Below, in pieces: positions 9,849-19,529 of a stretch of DNA of 64,000 nucleotides. Position 1 is the stretch's first letter; each line of letters opens with the position of its first letter. The notes under the pieces were generated by a model. It made no database searches and was not told the origin of the DNA. It saw nothing but the letters and a program-made list of their open reading frames with translations. Both the position numbers and the translations under genes were made by a program. Source of the DNA: Chloropicon primus (lineage: Eukaryota; Chlorophyta; Chloropicophyceae; Chloropicales; Chloropicaceae); NCBI GenBank assembly GCA_023205875.1, contig CP060763.1:372001-436000 (forward strand). Reading direction: 5' to 3'.

Positions 9849-10380
9849 TTCTCGTGCCGTCCTTTTGCATGGGATCCCAAGCGTGACCCATCATCTCCTG
9901 CTGCTGCGCCAAACCGCGCGCATCGCAAGCTTGTAAATACATTCACACAACTGTGCTTCTTTTTCCACCCTTGATCGCATGATAACAACCGAAGGTGCAG
10001 CACCCGCGAGAAGGGCATCATCGGAAGGTCCCCTCTCGTGCCATCCCTCTACCATTACTCTTCTTCGCCCCCCTCCTCTCCATCACTCACTCACTTGATC
10101 AGCAAGACAGGAGACGGAAGTGATGATGACGATGACAGAAGGCACTCTCATGTGAAAGGCAAGCCAAGGAGGGGAGGAGCATCCCTAGAAGGGCAATCCC
10201 AAGAAGCACCCAGGTCCCCCTCTGCTCCCTCTTACCATTACTCTCTACCATTACTCTTCTTCGTCCCCCTCTCCCTCTCCATCCCTTGATCAGACGAGGT
10301 CCCCTGATCCTGATCCACTTTGCTCTGGCCGCTAGCGACGAGCGACGGCAGCGACGGAGAGGTGAACGAGGAGAGGAGGA
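9849..10380. other. Intergenic region with partial direct repeat
   Basis: A pyrimidine-rich block, TACCATTACTCTTCTTCG plus a run of C-rich sequence and TTGATCAG, occurs at about 10050-10105 and again at about 10233-10295, an offset of 183-196 bp. No gene and no composite element is seen. Confidence 0.55.
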
Positions 10381-10720
10381 ATGGTGGTTCTCATGGGACG
10401 GGAGGGCCTTACCTCGTCATGCCGGACACATCCTCATCCTCAGCTTCAAGGAACATCTTCCGTTTCCGCAAGGAGGAAGGAAACCAGCAACGGAAGGACG
10501 AGGACGAGGAAGCGCAGCCACCCACGTGTCGTCATCGTGTCTGCAGGGAGTTCCATCAAACCTTCGAGGTCTTCCCAAATGAAAGCGACGGACTTCTTGA
10601 GGACGCACTTGAAAACTTTGGCGCCTTACACGCCCATCGAGCCCTTTGAGGTCCTCTCGCAGAAACTTGGAAGGTAAAGCCACACGAAACCAACAACGAT
10701 GAACTTGTCTTCGATTCACA

Positions 10721-10779
<59 letters not shown>

Positions 10780-11839
10780 CTGACTGTCGTGTTCCGATTG
10801 GTTGCTTGATTGCTTGTTTGTTTGCTGCAGGGCGCCTGGTGACATCGTGAAGCTCGATGCGAACGAGAATCCTTACGGGCCACCACCTGAGGTGCTGGAT
10901 GCCCTGGGAACCATGAAGTTCCCGAACATATATCCAGACCCTGAGTGCAGGCGGTTGAGGGGGCTGCTTGCTGATTACGTGGGGGTTCCGGCCGAGAACA
11001 TTCTCGTGGGGTGCGGCGCGGACGAGCTCATCGACCTTCTGATGCGGTGTGTCCTGGAACCAGGAGACACGATAGTAGACACGCCGCCAACGTTCACCAT
11101 GTATGCCTTCGATGCGGACGTCAACGCCGCGAAGACGGTGCAAGTGCCAAGGCTGGACGGCTTCAAAATCGACGTGGACGGCGTGAGCGAGGCGGTGAGG
11201 GAGCACGGCGCGAAGATCCTCTTCGTCACCTCGCCCAACAATCCGGATGGGGGTGTCATCTCTGACAAGGATCTCCGGAGGCTGCTGGACCTGCCATGCT
11301 TGGTGGTGCTCGATGAGGCGTACATCGAGTTCGCAAAGGAGGACAGCAGGTCAAGCTGGGTGCTGGAAAGGGAGAACATGGTCGTCTTTCGGACGTTCAG
11401 CAAGAGCGCGGGCCTCGCGGGATTGAGAGTTGGTTACGGCATCTTTCCGACCGATCTGATCACCTACTTGTGGAGGGCGAAGCAGCCGTACAACGTGTCG
11501 GCTGCAGCGGAGTTGGCTGCCTGCACCGCTCTGGAGAATGTGGACTACATGAACACGGTCAGAGATATGCTCGTCCAGGAGAGGGGTGTGCTCATGAGGG
11601 AGCTGGACAGCATTTGGTTTCTGGAGCCGTTCCGATCGCAGAGCAACTTCATACTGTGCAAAGTGACGGGGGGAACAGAAGCCCACGAGCTCAAGCAGAA
11701 GCTGCAGAATGAGTACGGCGTGATGGTGAGGCACTACAACAAGGCTTTGCTGAACGGTTACATCCGGATATCGGTCGGGAAGCCTGAGCAGCACGTGGTT
11801 CTGATGGCGGCCTTGAGGGATATTGCGGACAAGCTCTGA
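10381..11839 (+). CDS. HISN6: Histidinol-phosphate aminotransferase (plastid)
   Basis: Two exons (10381-10673, 10831-11839) give 433 residues. The intron carries a CA-repeat followed by a GA-repeat. The N-terminus is a Ser/Thr/Arg-rich plastid transit peptide. The enzyme part is typical of fold-type I HisC: LDANENPYGPPPEVLDAL, the LVGCGADELIDLL cofactor-phosphate loop, TSPNNPDGGVI, LDEAYIEFA, and the PLP lysine in FSKSAGLAGLRVGYG (about residue 289). It transfers the amino group from glutamate to imidazole-acetol phosphate (EC 2.6.1.9) in histidine synthesis. A further upstream exon cannot be excluded. Confidence 0.93.
10717..10780. repeat. CA-repeat followed by GA-repeat inside HISN6 intron
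   Basis: About 15 CA dinucleotides run directly into about 14 GA dinucleotides, some 50 bp before the 3' splice site at 10830. Confidence 0.9.
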
Positions 11840-11883
11840 AAAAGTTTTTTGTGTGTGAACAATGTTTCGTTGGCTTTACAAGG

Positions 11884-12819
11884 TCAAAGGTCTGGTGCGC
11901 CAGGATCCCGCCTTGGCTTCGTTTTCAGCATAAGGATCTCTCTCATATTTGAGGCGCCATCGTCCACCCGAAAGACGTGGTCAAGATCAAACAACCCTTG
12001 CTCCTTCACAGCTTGTTCGAAGGGTGCCACCCCGCCTCCGACACCAAAGTAGTACACCTTTGCTGCAACTAGGACGACTCCCGTCTTTGGCTTCACACAC
12101 GAGCTCAGAAGATCCAGCAGCGAGGGGATGGACTTTGGCTCATAAATAGTCTCTGCAGCGAGAACCAGGTCGTAGCATTGCTTGCCCAACAAGTCCCTGC
12201 AGCCACTCCAGTCACCGCTTATGTAGGTAGCTGCGCCGTTGGTTTGCTTGCCGTGGTGGCGAGCGTTCTTCTCCACGCAGGGGTACGTCACGGACCGCAG
12301 CACCTCCTTGTTGAAGTCCTGGAACACCACGCTGCTGGCCCCGTGCGCGAGGCACAGTATCCCTGGCAAGCCCTGGCCGCAGCCAAGCTCCAAGACGCTC
12401 TTTCCTTGGAGATCACCGTGCTTCGATCCGTTCCCATCCTTCCCGTCACTTTCCCCCAGGTTGTACAACTGCATCAAGTACTGGCAGAGGTCAACGCTGC
12501 ATTCCCAGACCTTGAAACCACCTTCGTAGCGCCCCGGCACAAGGTCGGTGGACTCGTCTAGACCCTGCACGAGCGTGCTCTGCTCCAGCAGCTTGACAAC
12601 TTTCCACAATCTGATCGAATTTCCAACTTCTTGGATGCCGTACCCCTCATCATTATCGCCGTCCCCGGACCACCCGGACCCCTCTACCTCCACCACCTCG
12701 GCCGGCACCAACTCCTCTCCTTCCCTGGGCCTCTTCGGTGACCTCGAGCAATCCTCGGATTCCTTCGAGGCTTCCGCACCCACGTCAAAATTGAATCGAA
12801 AAGGCGCTTCGTCGTTCAT
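11884..12819 (-). CDS. METTL18: METTL18/Hpm1-type protein-histidine methyltransferase
   Basis: A 311-residue intronless protein. A disordered acidic N-terminus is followed by RYEGGFKVWECSVDLCQYL, the SAM motif VLELGCGQGLPGILCLAHG, VVFQDFN, and the late YDLVLAAETIYEPKSI segment, all characteristic of the METTL18/Hpm1 group within seven-beta-strand methyltransferases. Yeast Hpm1 and human METTL18 methylate a histidine of ribosomal protein uL3. The gene is convergent with HISN6, the stop codons being 45 bp apart. Confidence 0.88.
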   Translation of the reverse strand: MNDEAPFRFNFDVGAEASKESEDCSRSPKRPREGEELVPAEVVEVEGSGWSGDGDNDEGYGIQEVGNSIRLWKVVKLLEQSTLVQGLDESTDLVPGRYEGGFKVWECSVDLCQYLMQLYNLGESDGKDGNGSKHGDLQGKSVLELGCGQGLPGILCLAHGASSVVFQDFNKEVLRSVTYPCVEKNARHHGKQTNGAATYISGDWSGCRDLLGKQCYDLVLAAETIYEPKSIPSLLDLLSSCVKPKTGVVLVAAKVYYFGVGGGVAPFEQAVKEQGLFDLDHVFRVDDGASNMREILMLKTKPRRDPGAPDL

Positions 12820-13378
12820 GTCACCACGTCGTTCTCAGCTTCACAATCGACCCTGGCGATTCTCCCCTCCCCTACTTGCAGCCATAACCCTCTGAGCACC
12901 CTATCACTTCACCCCTTGTGCTCCTGCCCAAAGTCAACAAACCTTCCACAAAGGAAGCGAACCCAAGCAATGCTTACACGGATGGAGAGATCGAGAGACG
13001 ATCTATCGTTTGACGCTGCCTCTCCTTTCCCTCGATGCCTCCACGAACCTCAAACCCTCTTCGGTTGTTGTTTGTTTGTTCCCCTTCCCTTCCCCTGGAG
13101 GCGAAGTCCCCTCACAGTCACAGAAGGGCGCGCGCGAAGTCTGCGACGAGACAAGCGGATGTGAGAGACGAACGTGGAGGAAGAGGAGGAAGGGGACTAA
13201 ACCTATCGAAAGTACGTCTCACGATCTTTCGATCGAGCGGTCGCTTGCCCGGTTTGGCGTCGAGGAAGGGAGCGAGAAGCGAGGTGGAGTTGGATTGAAT
13301 CGAAGGACGGGCGAGGAGCACGTGCATCGCAGAGGAGGAGGAGAGGTCTTTTCCTCGGTCGCTGGTGGTCACGGCTCC
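12820..13378. other. Divergent promoter region (METTL18 / RWP-RK-SET)
   Basis: It contains one clear composite element at 13207-13257. A reading frame is open across it from 13010 but starts upstream of the element, so it is treated as 5' flank. A degenerate GACGATCTATCG at about 12998 may be a relic element. Confidence 0.5.
13207..13257 (+). promoter_or_regulatory. Composite promoter element (best match) upstream of RWP-RK/SET gene
   Basis: CGAAAG, TACGTCTCACGAT, CTTTCG dyad, then an 18-base spacer ending CTTGC, then CCGGTTTGG. It is about 125-170 bp before the ATG at 13379. Confidence 0.75.
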
Positions 13379-15184
13379 ATGGCATGCCGTGTCATGAGGA
13401 GAAGTGCGAGGTGTGATCGCCCTCGACATCGTCATCCTGTGGAGTCGAGCGAGGCCAAGGACGGGTTTGGGTTTCCTGAGGAGGACTCCAGGGAATGGGA
13501 ACAGAGGGGGATGGCGGAAGCAGACCTTCTTCTTTCTTCCTCAATGCCCTTGGCCAGCTGTGGGATTGTCCAGCAGGAGTGGAGGGTTTCCGAAGATGAG
13601 ACGAGGGGGTTCGTGAGCGTGGCGGGTACGAAGAGTGGGATGGACGAGGGGGAACAGAGGCAGGACGTGGTTCATCCGTACCACCCACAGCCTGTGCCGC
13701 TGCCAGAATCTTCTCCTGTGCTGGTGGGAGCATGCGGCGAGGCTGTCCAGAGAATCGTTCATGTGCCGCCATCAGCGTCATCACCCGCGCCAGTTTCGAA
13801 CGGGGTTGAGGGTTTGGCAGCGCAGAGAGGGGCAAGGAATAAGACGCTGCCTGCGAAGTTTTTGGACGACGAATGGTCCTCTGGAATACAAGGCAAGACC
13901 GATCGTCCTTGTCCAAAGAAGGAGGGCAAGCTTCCTCCAAGTTATCGAAAGCGGTCCAAGAAAACTGCCCAAGCGAAGGCGAAGAAGACGAAGAAGTTAT
14001 CTCAGCTTACCAGAACCCAATCGCCGATAGGGAAGCGGACGCGGCGGTCGAAGAAGTATACTCGAGAGTCGATAAGTTACGAGTGCCTGAGAGCTTTGTT
14101 CAAGTACCCACTGGAGAGGGCGGCCAAGGAGCTGAACGTCTGTGGAAGGACATTGAGAAGGCGTTGCAAGGATTTTGGGATCGAGAAGTGGCCATACTTT
14201 CAAGTTGCTTCGCGCAAGAGCGTGCTGGAGAGCTTGGCCAGGGAGGCAGCGGGTACAAGCGGAAAGGACACTGACCCTGGTACCTTGGTCACTCTCAGGA
14301 AGTCTGCAGCGGAGAGGAAGCCGTCCTCATCGAAGCGGAAAAGTGCTGCAAAGAAGAAGGTGGGGGCAGAGAAGGGGGCCAAGCAAGCTTTGACAGGCAA
14401 CAAGAAGAAGGTTCTTCGCATCAAACAAGCGACGTGCCGCGGAGAATGCATCGATCTGATGCAGAAGGTTGATGGCCAGCTGATGCAAAAGAAGCAGAAG
14501 AAAAATCTGCTAGAGGAGAAAAAATTGCAGGAAGCAGAAGCGCGGAGAAAGGTGGAGGACGACAGAGTCCAAAAGAACATCGAGGGGATCCTCTGCTCAC
14601 GACTCGAGCCATGGAACAAGGACTGGAAGAATTTGTATTACAACAGAAACTTCCATGTCACGAAAACCAAGATGGCGAAGAGGACTCGAAATGAATGCAG
14701 CGTGGCACCAGAAGAGAAGGTTATGGCGAAGAAGAGCAGAAGGAGCGAAGCGATGGTTCTCAACGACATGGTCAAGATCGGCAAGAGTCCTGTGCACGCT
14801 TGGGGCCTCTTTGCCTCGCGGACCATCAAGGAAGGAACAAAAATCATCGAGTACGTCGGTGAACTCACTCGGGCCTCCTTGGCTGACAAGAGGGAGAATT
14901 TCTACGAAAGGAATGGGATGGACTCGACCTACATGTTTCGAGTCGGTAAGAATCTCATCGATGCGACGCTCAGGGGCGGGCCAGCCAGGTACATCAACCA
15001 CAGCTGCGACCCGAACTGCAGGCCGAGGGAGCTCACGAAGGAGAACAAGATCGTCTTGTTCTCCATCAAAGACATCCAACCGGGGCAGGAGCTCTTCTAC
15101 GATTATAAATTCGACTTTGAGGAGCTGGGCAAGAAGACCCCGTGCCACTGCGGAGCTCCCAACTGCCGGGGGTGGATGAACTAA
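13379..15184 (+). CDS. RWP-RK domain fused to SET histone methyltransferase domain
   Basis: 601 residues from the ATG at 13379, intronless. An N-terminal disordered region is followed at about residues 222-280 by an RWP-RK-type DNA-binding module: a basic run, then ISYECLRALFKYPLERAA, KELNVCGRTLRRRCKDFG and IEKWPYFQV (the usual RWPxRK reads KWPYFQ). A basic coiled-coil linker leads to a SET1/KMT2-like SET domain at about 459-585 (VHAWGLFA, IIEYVGELTR, STYMFRVG, RYINHSCDPNC, LFYDYKF) and a post-SET CxCxxxxC motif (CHCGAPNCRGWMN). RWP-RK proteins regulate nitrogen response and gamete fate in green plants; KMT2 enzymes methylate H3K4. The fusion suggests a sequence-directed methyltransferase. 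Confidence 0.85.
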   Translation: MACRVMRRSARCDRPRHRHPVESSEAKDGFGFPEEDSREWEQRGMAEADLLLSSSMPLASCGIVQQEWRVSEDETRGFVSVAGTKSGMDEGEQRQDVVHPYHPQPVPLPESSPVLVGACGEAVQRIVHVPPSASSPAPVSNGVEGLAAQRGARNKTLPAKFLDDEWSSGIQGKTDRPCPKKEGKLPPSYRKRSKKTAQAKAKKTKKLSQLTRTQSPIGKRTRRSKKYTRESISYECLRALFKYPLERAAKELNVCGRTLRRRCKDFGIEKWPYFQVASRKSVLESLAREAAGTSGKDTDPGTLVTLRKSAAERKPSSSKRKSAAKKKVGAEKGAKQALTGNKKKVLRIKQATCRGECIDLMQKVDGQLMQKKQKKNLLEEKKLQEAEARRKVEDDRVQKNIEGILCSRLEPWNKDWKNLYYNRNFHVTKTKMAKRTRNECSVAPEEKVMAKKSRRSEAMVLNDMVKIGKSPVHAWGLFASRTIKEGTKIIEYVGELTRASLADKRENFYERNGMDSTYMFRVGKNLIDATLRGGPARYINHSCDPNCRPRELTKENKIVLFSIKDIQPGQELFYDYKFDFEELGKKTPCHCGAPNCRGWMN

Positions 15185-15631
15185 TGTGCCATGTGTGTGT
15201 GTTTAAAACTCATTCGATCGACTTCTTCTCCCCTCGCCCTTTCTCCCCCGATGCTCGGACCTTGGATCAATCTCAACTCAAGACTTCTGGAGAGCCAGGG
15301 CTTGGCAGGAAAGAGAGAGAGGCCACCATCAAGTGCTTCCTTGTCCACGATGCACCCCCCACCAGCCCAATGACCATGTATTGTGAAACAATTCCCTCTT
15401 GTCTTCCACCTCCCTCACCAGCCGTTACCCCCTTGGTGTGATTCAAATCTGCTGTACGACAGCACGACGCGTCCCTCGACGAGCGAGAGCGAGAGAGAGA
15501 GCTCAAGATGAAGGAAGAAGGATGCGACGGAGGCTTCTTTGCGAGAAAGATGACAAGGAGGATGGAGCAATAGGTTCGGACATTGTCACCGGCTTGATCG
15601 TCAAGTTTTCTTCGCTTTGAGAGAGGCAAAG
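15185..15631. other. Intergenic region, nothing recognised
   Basis: It contains a short GA-rich run near 15483-15502. No composite element and no gene were found. Confidence 0.5.
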
Positions 15632-18600
15632 ATGGAGTTAAAGGCATCTGTCTTGGAGTGGCTGCTTGAGCTCGGAATCCCAGAGGACCAGCTTCCCTTG
15701 GCCTCGTATGTTCCGCAGAGCGCGACGGGAAGCATCGCGATAAGCGAGGAAGCCGAGTCTGCTTTGCTGAATGGCAAGGGAACTTGGGCCATCGTCACGC
15801 ACGTCCTGAAGAGTCGAGGGAAGACCTTGCCTTTCGCGGCCACGGACTCGAATCCTTTGAAACGGGGGAGGACAGCGATAGACAGGTTGCACAACTGGAG
15901 CTTCATCGAGAGGCTGCTGTCGACGGTGGGCATTATCGTGGATCCAGATGCCAAAGCTCTGGCGGTGGCAGGGGATTGCGACGCTGTGGCGAGCATCCTT
16001 GCAGAAATTAGGGACTTTTGCGTGCCGAAGGCGGGGGGAGGAGGAGGAGGTCGTCTCAGCGAGGAAGCAGCCAAGCTGCTGGGGGAGGTCGAGGAAGTGA
16101 CGGTGCCAGGGGAAAGTTACGCCGAGGAGATCGACAGAAAGCAGATTGCCGACGAGGTCAGCCTCGCCGTGGGAGACGTTTCCGCCCCCTCAGATCTTGC
16201 TCTGGACGCCGGCGACGCCGACGACCTGCTTCGGGGTCTGACGACTTCCGTGTCAATGGAAGGGAAGGACATTTACCAGATGCCCAAGGGTCCCGTCCGA
16301 AGCCTCGAGGACAGCGACTCGTGCGCCCAGTTCTTCATCAGGTCCATCTCTCGACACTTTGGCACCGACCACTCGGAGTCCCTGCGGTTCCTGATTGACG
16401 ACTCTGGAATCATCGAGGACTGGATTGTGCGAGGCTACCCCGCAGGGAAGTACGAGCCTGTCATTTCTTGGCTGAACGAGGTCATTGGCAAAGTGACTGA
16501 CTTGTGCTTCCATATTGCAAGCGAGCCCTCCACCCTGTCGGTGTCCCTTTCTCTGATTTCTACGGGAGTCAGATCGAAGAACAGGGAGGTGGCTCTGACC
16601 ACGTGCTTCCTGCTGAAGCAAGCCATTGTGGTGCTCGAAAAGTACTTTTTGTGGAAAGCCTCGAAGAAGTGGCTCACGAGCAGCATAGGCGCTCTCATGC
16701 CAATGGTGCAGCTCATGAATAGGTTCCCCGATGCGGAGGTCTCCCAGTCGATCACCGCCACCGTCCGAGCATTTTACAAGGAGGACTTCCCCCAGGTCTT
16801 TCTTCCTGACATCACAGACGTTTGCAGAGGTTTCAGCGAGAGGGCCGCCTTCTTGAGAGAGATGATGCACGCCATCGCTGCCGACCACAGCGTGGACAGC
16901 AAGATCACAAACGACAGCGTCTCTCTGTTGTTTCAATACTTCATGGAGCAACTGCAACGGGCTCAGAGCGACTTTGAGAAAAACCCTCTCATCGACGCGC
17001 TTACCGTGTGTTGGGAGCACTTTGACATCCATCCAAACGTCGAGATAAGAATCAAAACGATCTTGGGACACATACAAACCCAGTGCAGGTCCCCGTTTGC
17101 GCAAGTGAGGCACAGTTCGATCTCTCACTTGTTCAGCCTGTTCGAGCATCTTTTGAGGAACGGTGAGGATCTGATGTCCACCTGCCAGCAAGCTGTCATG
17201 GCATGCTACGTGGAGAACTACATGGACATCTTCGTGCACCAGGCCATTCTGAAGAACCTGCTCAAGATCTTGGAAAAATACGACTGCGTGCCCTTGAGCT
17301 TGCCCGTCTCCAGGCTCATCAGCAAAATCATGGAGGAAGGAGTGATATCATCGTTGCAGCTGCAAGTGGTGGAAAGCATATCGATTCACCCGAACCTGGG
17401 CATTGGGGATGCCATCTCCTTGTTCAAGCTCATGCTGAATCTGAGCACCTCCCAGGGATCTCACGGGACCACCTGCATGAAGATCGTCGTCGACCTGCTG
17501 GACAGGGTCGGAGAAGAGGAAGAAGCGATCCTTGCGCTGAGGATGTATCAGGAGCGCTTCAGCGGAGTCAGGGTGAAGAGAAAGAGCAAAAAGGCTGACT
17601 TCTTGTCCAGGATAGACATTTTCCTGAAGCAGAGGGAAGACTTTGCTTTTGTATCCAAGAACCTCGATCAGCAATTCCTCGCTACCATAGGAGATGCTCC
17701 AGAGGAAGAAGGAAATCGGGAGGATTACGCCATCGTGAGCAATGACAATGACAAGGAGAACTACATCGCGGCCAATCCTTTGGCGAAGCAACCCAAGAAG
17801 AAGAAGACCCCGGCGGTCACTCCAAGGTACCAGATGGGTCTGAAAGGAGTAGCCAAAGAAAGGAGCGAGACCAAGTACAACGCTAGAGTGGTGGCGAGGC
17901 CCGGCCAGGCCAAGGCTTCTCGTCCTTCTGCGGAGAATCGGGGGGTGGGGGGCAGGAGGCAGCCTAATCACGTGAAAGCGGTGACGAGCGAGCCGAAGAA
18001 GGTGGACCGCCAGAAAGAGAAGAAGCCTGCGAGGAGCAAGGAGGAGGTCATGAGAATGAAGGAACGGCACAGGAAGGAGATCGAGGAGATCAAACTGAGG
18101 AGAGAGAAGAAAGAAGAGGCACTGAAGAAGAAAGAGCAGGAGCGCTTGGAGAAGGAGGAGCAAATGCGGCTCAGGCACATCCAGAAGAGGAACCAGATTG
18201 TCAAAAAGATGTCGGTCCCAAAGGCACCGAAGCACGCTTCGCCGGAGGATTCGGAGATGATAAGCGAGCTCGTGATGGAAGCACTCAAGAGAAGGCTCGA
18301 GGCCAACCCTGACACCCAGATGCCTCCGGGGTACAGCAAGAGCGTGGAACCCACCTTTTACTCGGACTTGATTGATGGGTACAAGGAGCAGAGAGGGGAG
18401 GATTATGCCCAAAATGCTCACATGTGCCTCAGCTTGTTATCCGACATCATGCAAGAGAAGCTCCAGATTCCTGCCCGTGCGAACCTTCTCGGGACCATCG
18501 TGGTCAAGAGGATCCAGGCTGAGGAGACCCCGCATCGCGCGGGTCTCGCGAGGAAGAGGGGCGATGACACGCCAGCCTCGCAACCGCCCGCGAGGGAAAG

Positions 18601-19216
18601 GAATGTCCGGAAGAAGCCACCGAGGGCTGCTCCTCCCTCCACGAAAGCCAAGTCGGCGAGGTATTACAGGAGATCGCCCATGTACCGCCCCGTCCAGGAC
18701 ATGATCGTGGACATGATTCACCAGGCCGTGAAGCGGGTTGCCAGAAAATCAAAGTCCAAGTGGAAGCCCAAGCCCAACCCCGTCATGCGAAGCCAGACCA
18801 GCGCCCAGAGCACGGAGGATCGACTCAAGTACTGGAACATGCGGAAGCAGAAGGAGAACGCCGAGAAGGAGGAGGTCCAGAAGAAGAAATCACTGGCCGA
18901 GAAAGAGGAGCAGGCGAAGCGCAAGGCCCGATCCGATTTCCTGAAGAAGAAGCTGGAAAGACAAAAGCAGGAGAAGGAAGAAAGGGACAAGAGGATGATC
19001 GAAGAAGCGAAGAAGAAGCAGGTCGATCAAGACAGGCAGAAAGCTCTTGCGCAGGAGAAAGAAAAGGCCAGGAGGCTGGCCCAGAAGGAGAAGCTTCAGA
19101 TGTACAAGGAACAAAAAGCGCGGGAGGCCAAGGAGCTGGAAGAGGCGAAGCTCCAAGCAAAGGCGCCAAAAAGTGCGAGAAAGATGAAGAAGAAACCGAC
19201 GCCACAGGAGTCGTGA
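15632..19216 (+). CDS. Large CH-like domain, helical-repeat and coiled-coil protein
   Basis: 1194 residues without introns. The N-terminal approximately 130 residues resemble a CLAMP/SPEF-type calponin-homology domain: VLEWLLELGIPEDQL, TWAIVTHVLKSRGKTLPF, IDRLHNWSFIERLLSTVGI, CDAVASILAEIRDF. Residues about 220-680 are helical and ARM/HEAT-like. After an acidic and basic linker there are two Lys/Glu-rich coiled coils, about 790-880 and 1060-1190. The layout fits a microtubule or axonemal protein, but I do not recognise the family. If axonemal, it would imply flagella at some life stage. Confidence 0.75.
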   Translation: MELKASVLEWLLELGIPEDQLPLASYVPQSATGSIAISEEAESALLNGKGTWAIVTHVLKSRGKTLPFAATDSNPLKRGRTAIDRLHNWSFIERLLSTVGIIVDPDAKALAVAGDCDAVASILAEIRDFCVPKAGGGGGGRLSEEAAKLLGEVEEVTVPGESYAEEIDRKQIADEVSLAVGDVSAPSDLALDAGDADDLLRGLTTSVSMEGKDIYQMPKGPVRSLEDSDSCAQFFIRSISRHFGTDHSESLRFLIDDSGIIEDWIVRGYPAGKYEPVISWLNEVIGKVTDLCFHIASEPSTLSVSLSLISTGVRSKNREVALTTCFLLKQAIVVLEKYFLWKASKKWLTSSIGALMPMVQLMNRFPDAEVSQSITATVRAFYKEDFPQVFLPDITDVCRGFSERAAFLREMMHAIAADHSVDSKITNDSVSLLFQYFMEQLQRAQSDFEKNPLIDALTVCWEHFDIHPNVEIRIKTILGHIQTQCRSPFAQVRHSSISHLFSLFEHLLRNGEDLMSTCQQAVMACYVENYMDIFVHQAILKNLLKILEKYDCVPLSLPVSRLISKIMEEGVISSLQLQVVESISIHPNLGIGDAISLFKLMLNLSTSQGSHGTTCMKIVVDLLDRVGEEEEAILALRMYQERFSGVRVKRKSKKADFLSRIDIFLKQREDFAFVSKNLDQQFLATIGDAPEEEGNREDYAIVSNDNDKENYIAANPLAKQPKKKKTPAVTPRYQMGLKGVAKERSETKYNARVVARPGQAKASRPSAENRGVGGRRQPNHVKAVTSEPKKVDRQKEKKPARSKEEVMRMKERHRKEIEEIKLRREKKEEALKKKEQERLEKEEQMRLRHIQKRNQIVKKMSVPKAPKHASPEDSEMISELVMEALKRRLEANPDTQMPPGYSKSVEPTFYSDLIDGYKEQRGEDYAQNAHMCLSLLSDIMQEKLQIPARANLLGTIVVKRIQAEETPHRAGLARKRGDDTPASQPPARERNVRKKPPRAAPPSTKAKSARYYRRSPMYRPVQDMIVDMIHQAVKRVARKSKSKWKPKPNPVMRSQTSAQSTEDRLKYWNMRKQKENAEKEEVQKKKSLAEKEEQAKRKARSDFLKKKLERQKQEKEERDKRMIEEAKKKQVDQDRQKALAQEKEKARRLAQKEKLQMYKEQKAREAKELEEAKLQAKAPKSARKMKKKPTPQES

Positions 19217-19529
19217 AGTTACATTAGGCGGCCCAGGGCCTTGTACATTAACCCTATTATACGAAACCTAACGCAACACGCCCGGCCCGGCTTGCAATGT
19301 CACATTATCAACCACCTTAGCCCAGCACACCACCCTCTCTCCTTTGATCTCCAGTGGATGACGCGCTCAAAGGCAGTGTCAGGGAGGGTGAGAGAGCGAG
19401 AGAGAGAGAGAGAGAAGATGGCAACGAATCCCCCCTCCCTTCCCTCCCCTCACCCACCACCATTCACCCCCTCCATCCCGTACCCGCCCGCCATCAGGCC
19501 TGCAACCTCCAAAAAAAGTGATCTGATTG
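19217..19529. other. Intergenic region, nothing recognised
   Basis: Mostly pyrimidine-rich, with a GA-repeat near 19396-19413. No composite element was found. Confidence 0.5.

Noticed and set aside
13010-13378. N-terminal extension of the RWP-RK/SET frame
   Set aside because: It runs through the composite promoter element and is low complexity; the ATG at 13379 follows the element at a normal distance.
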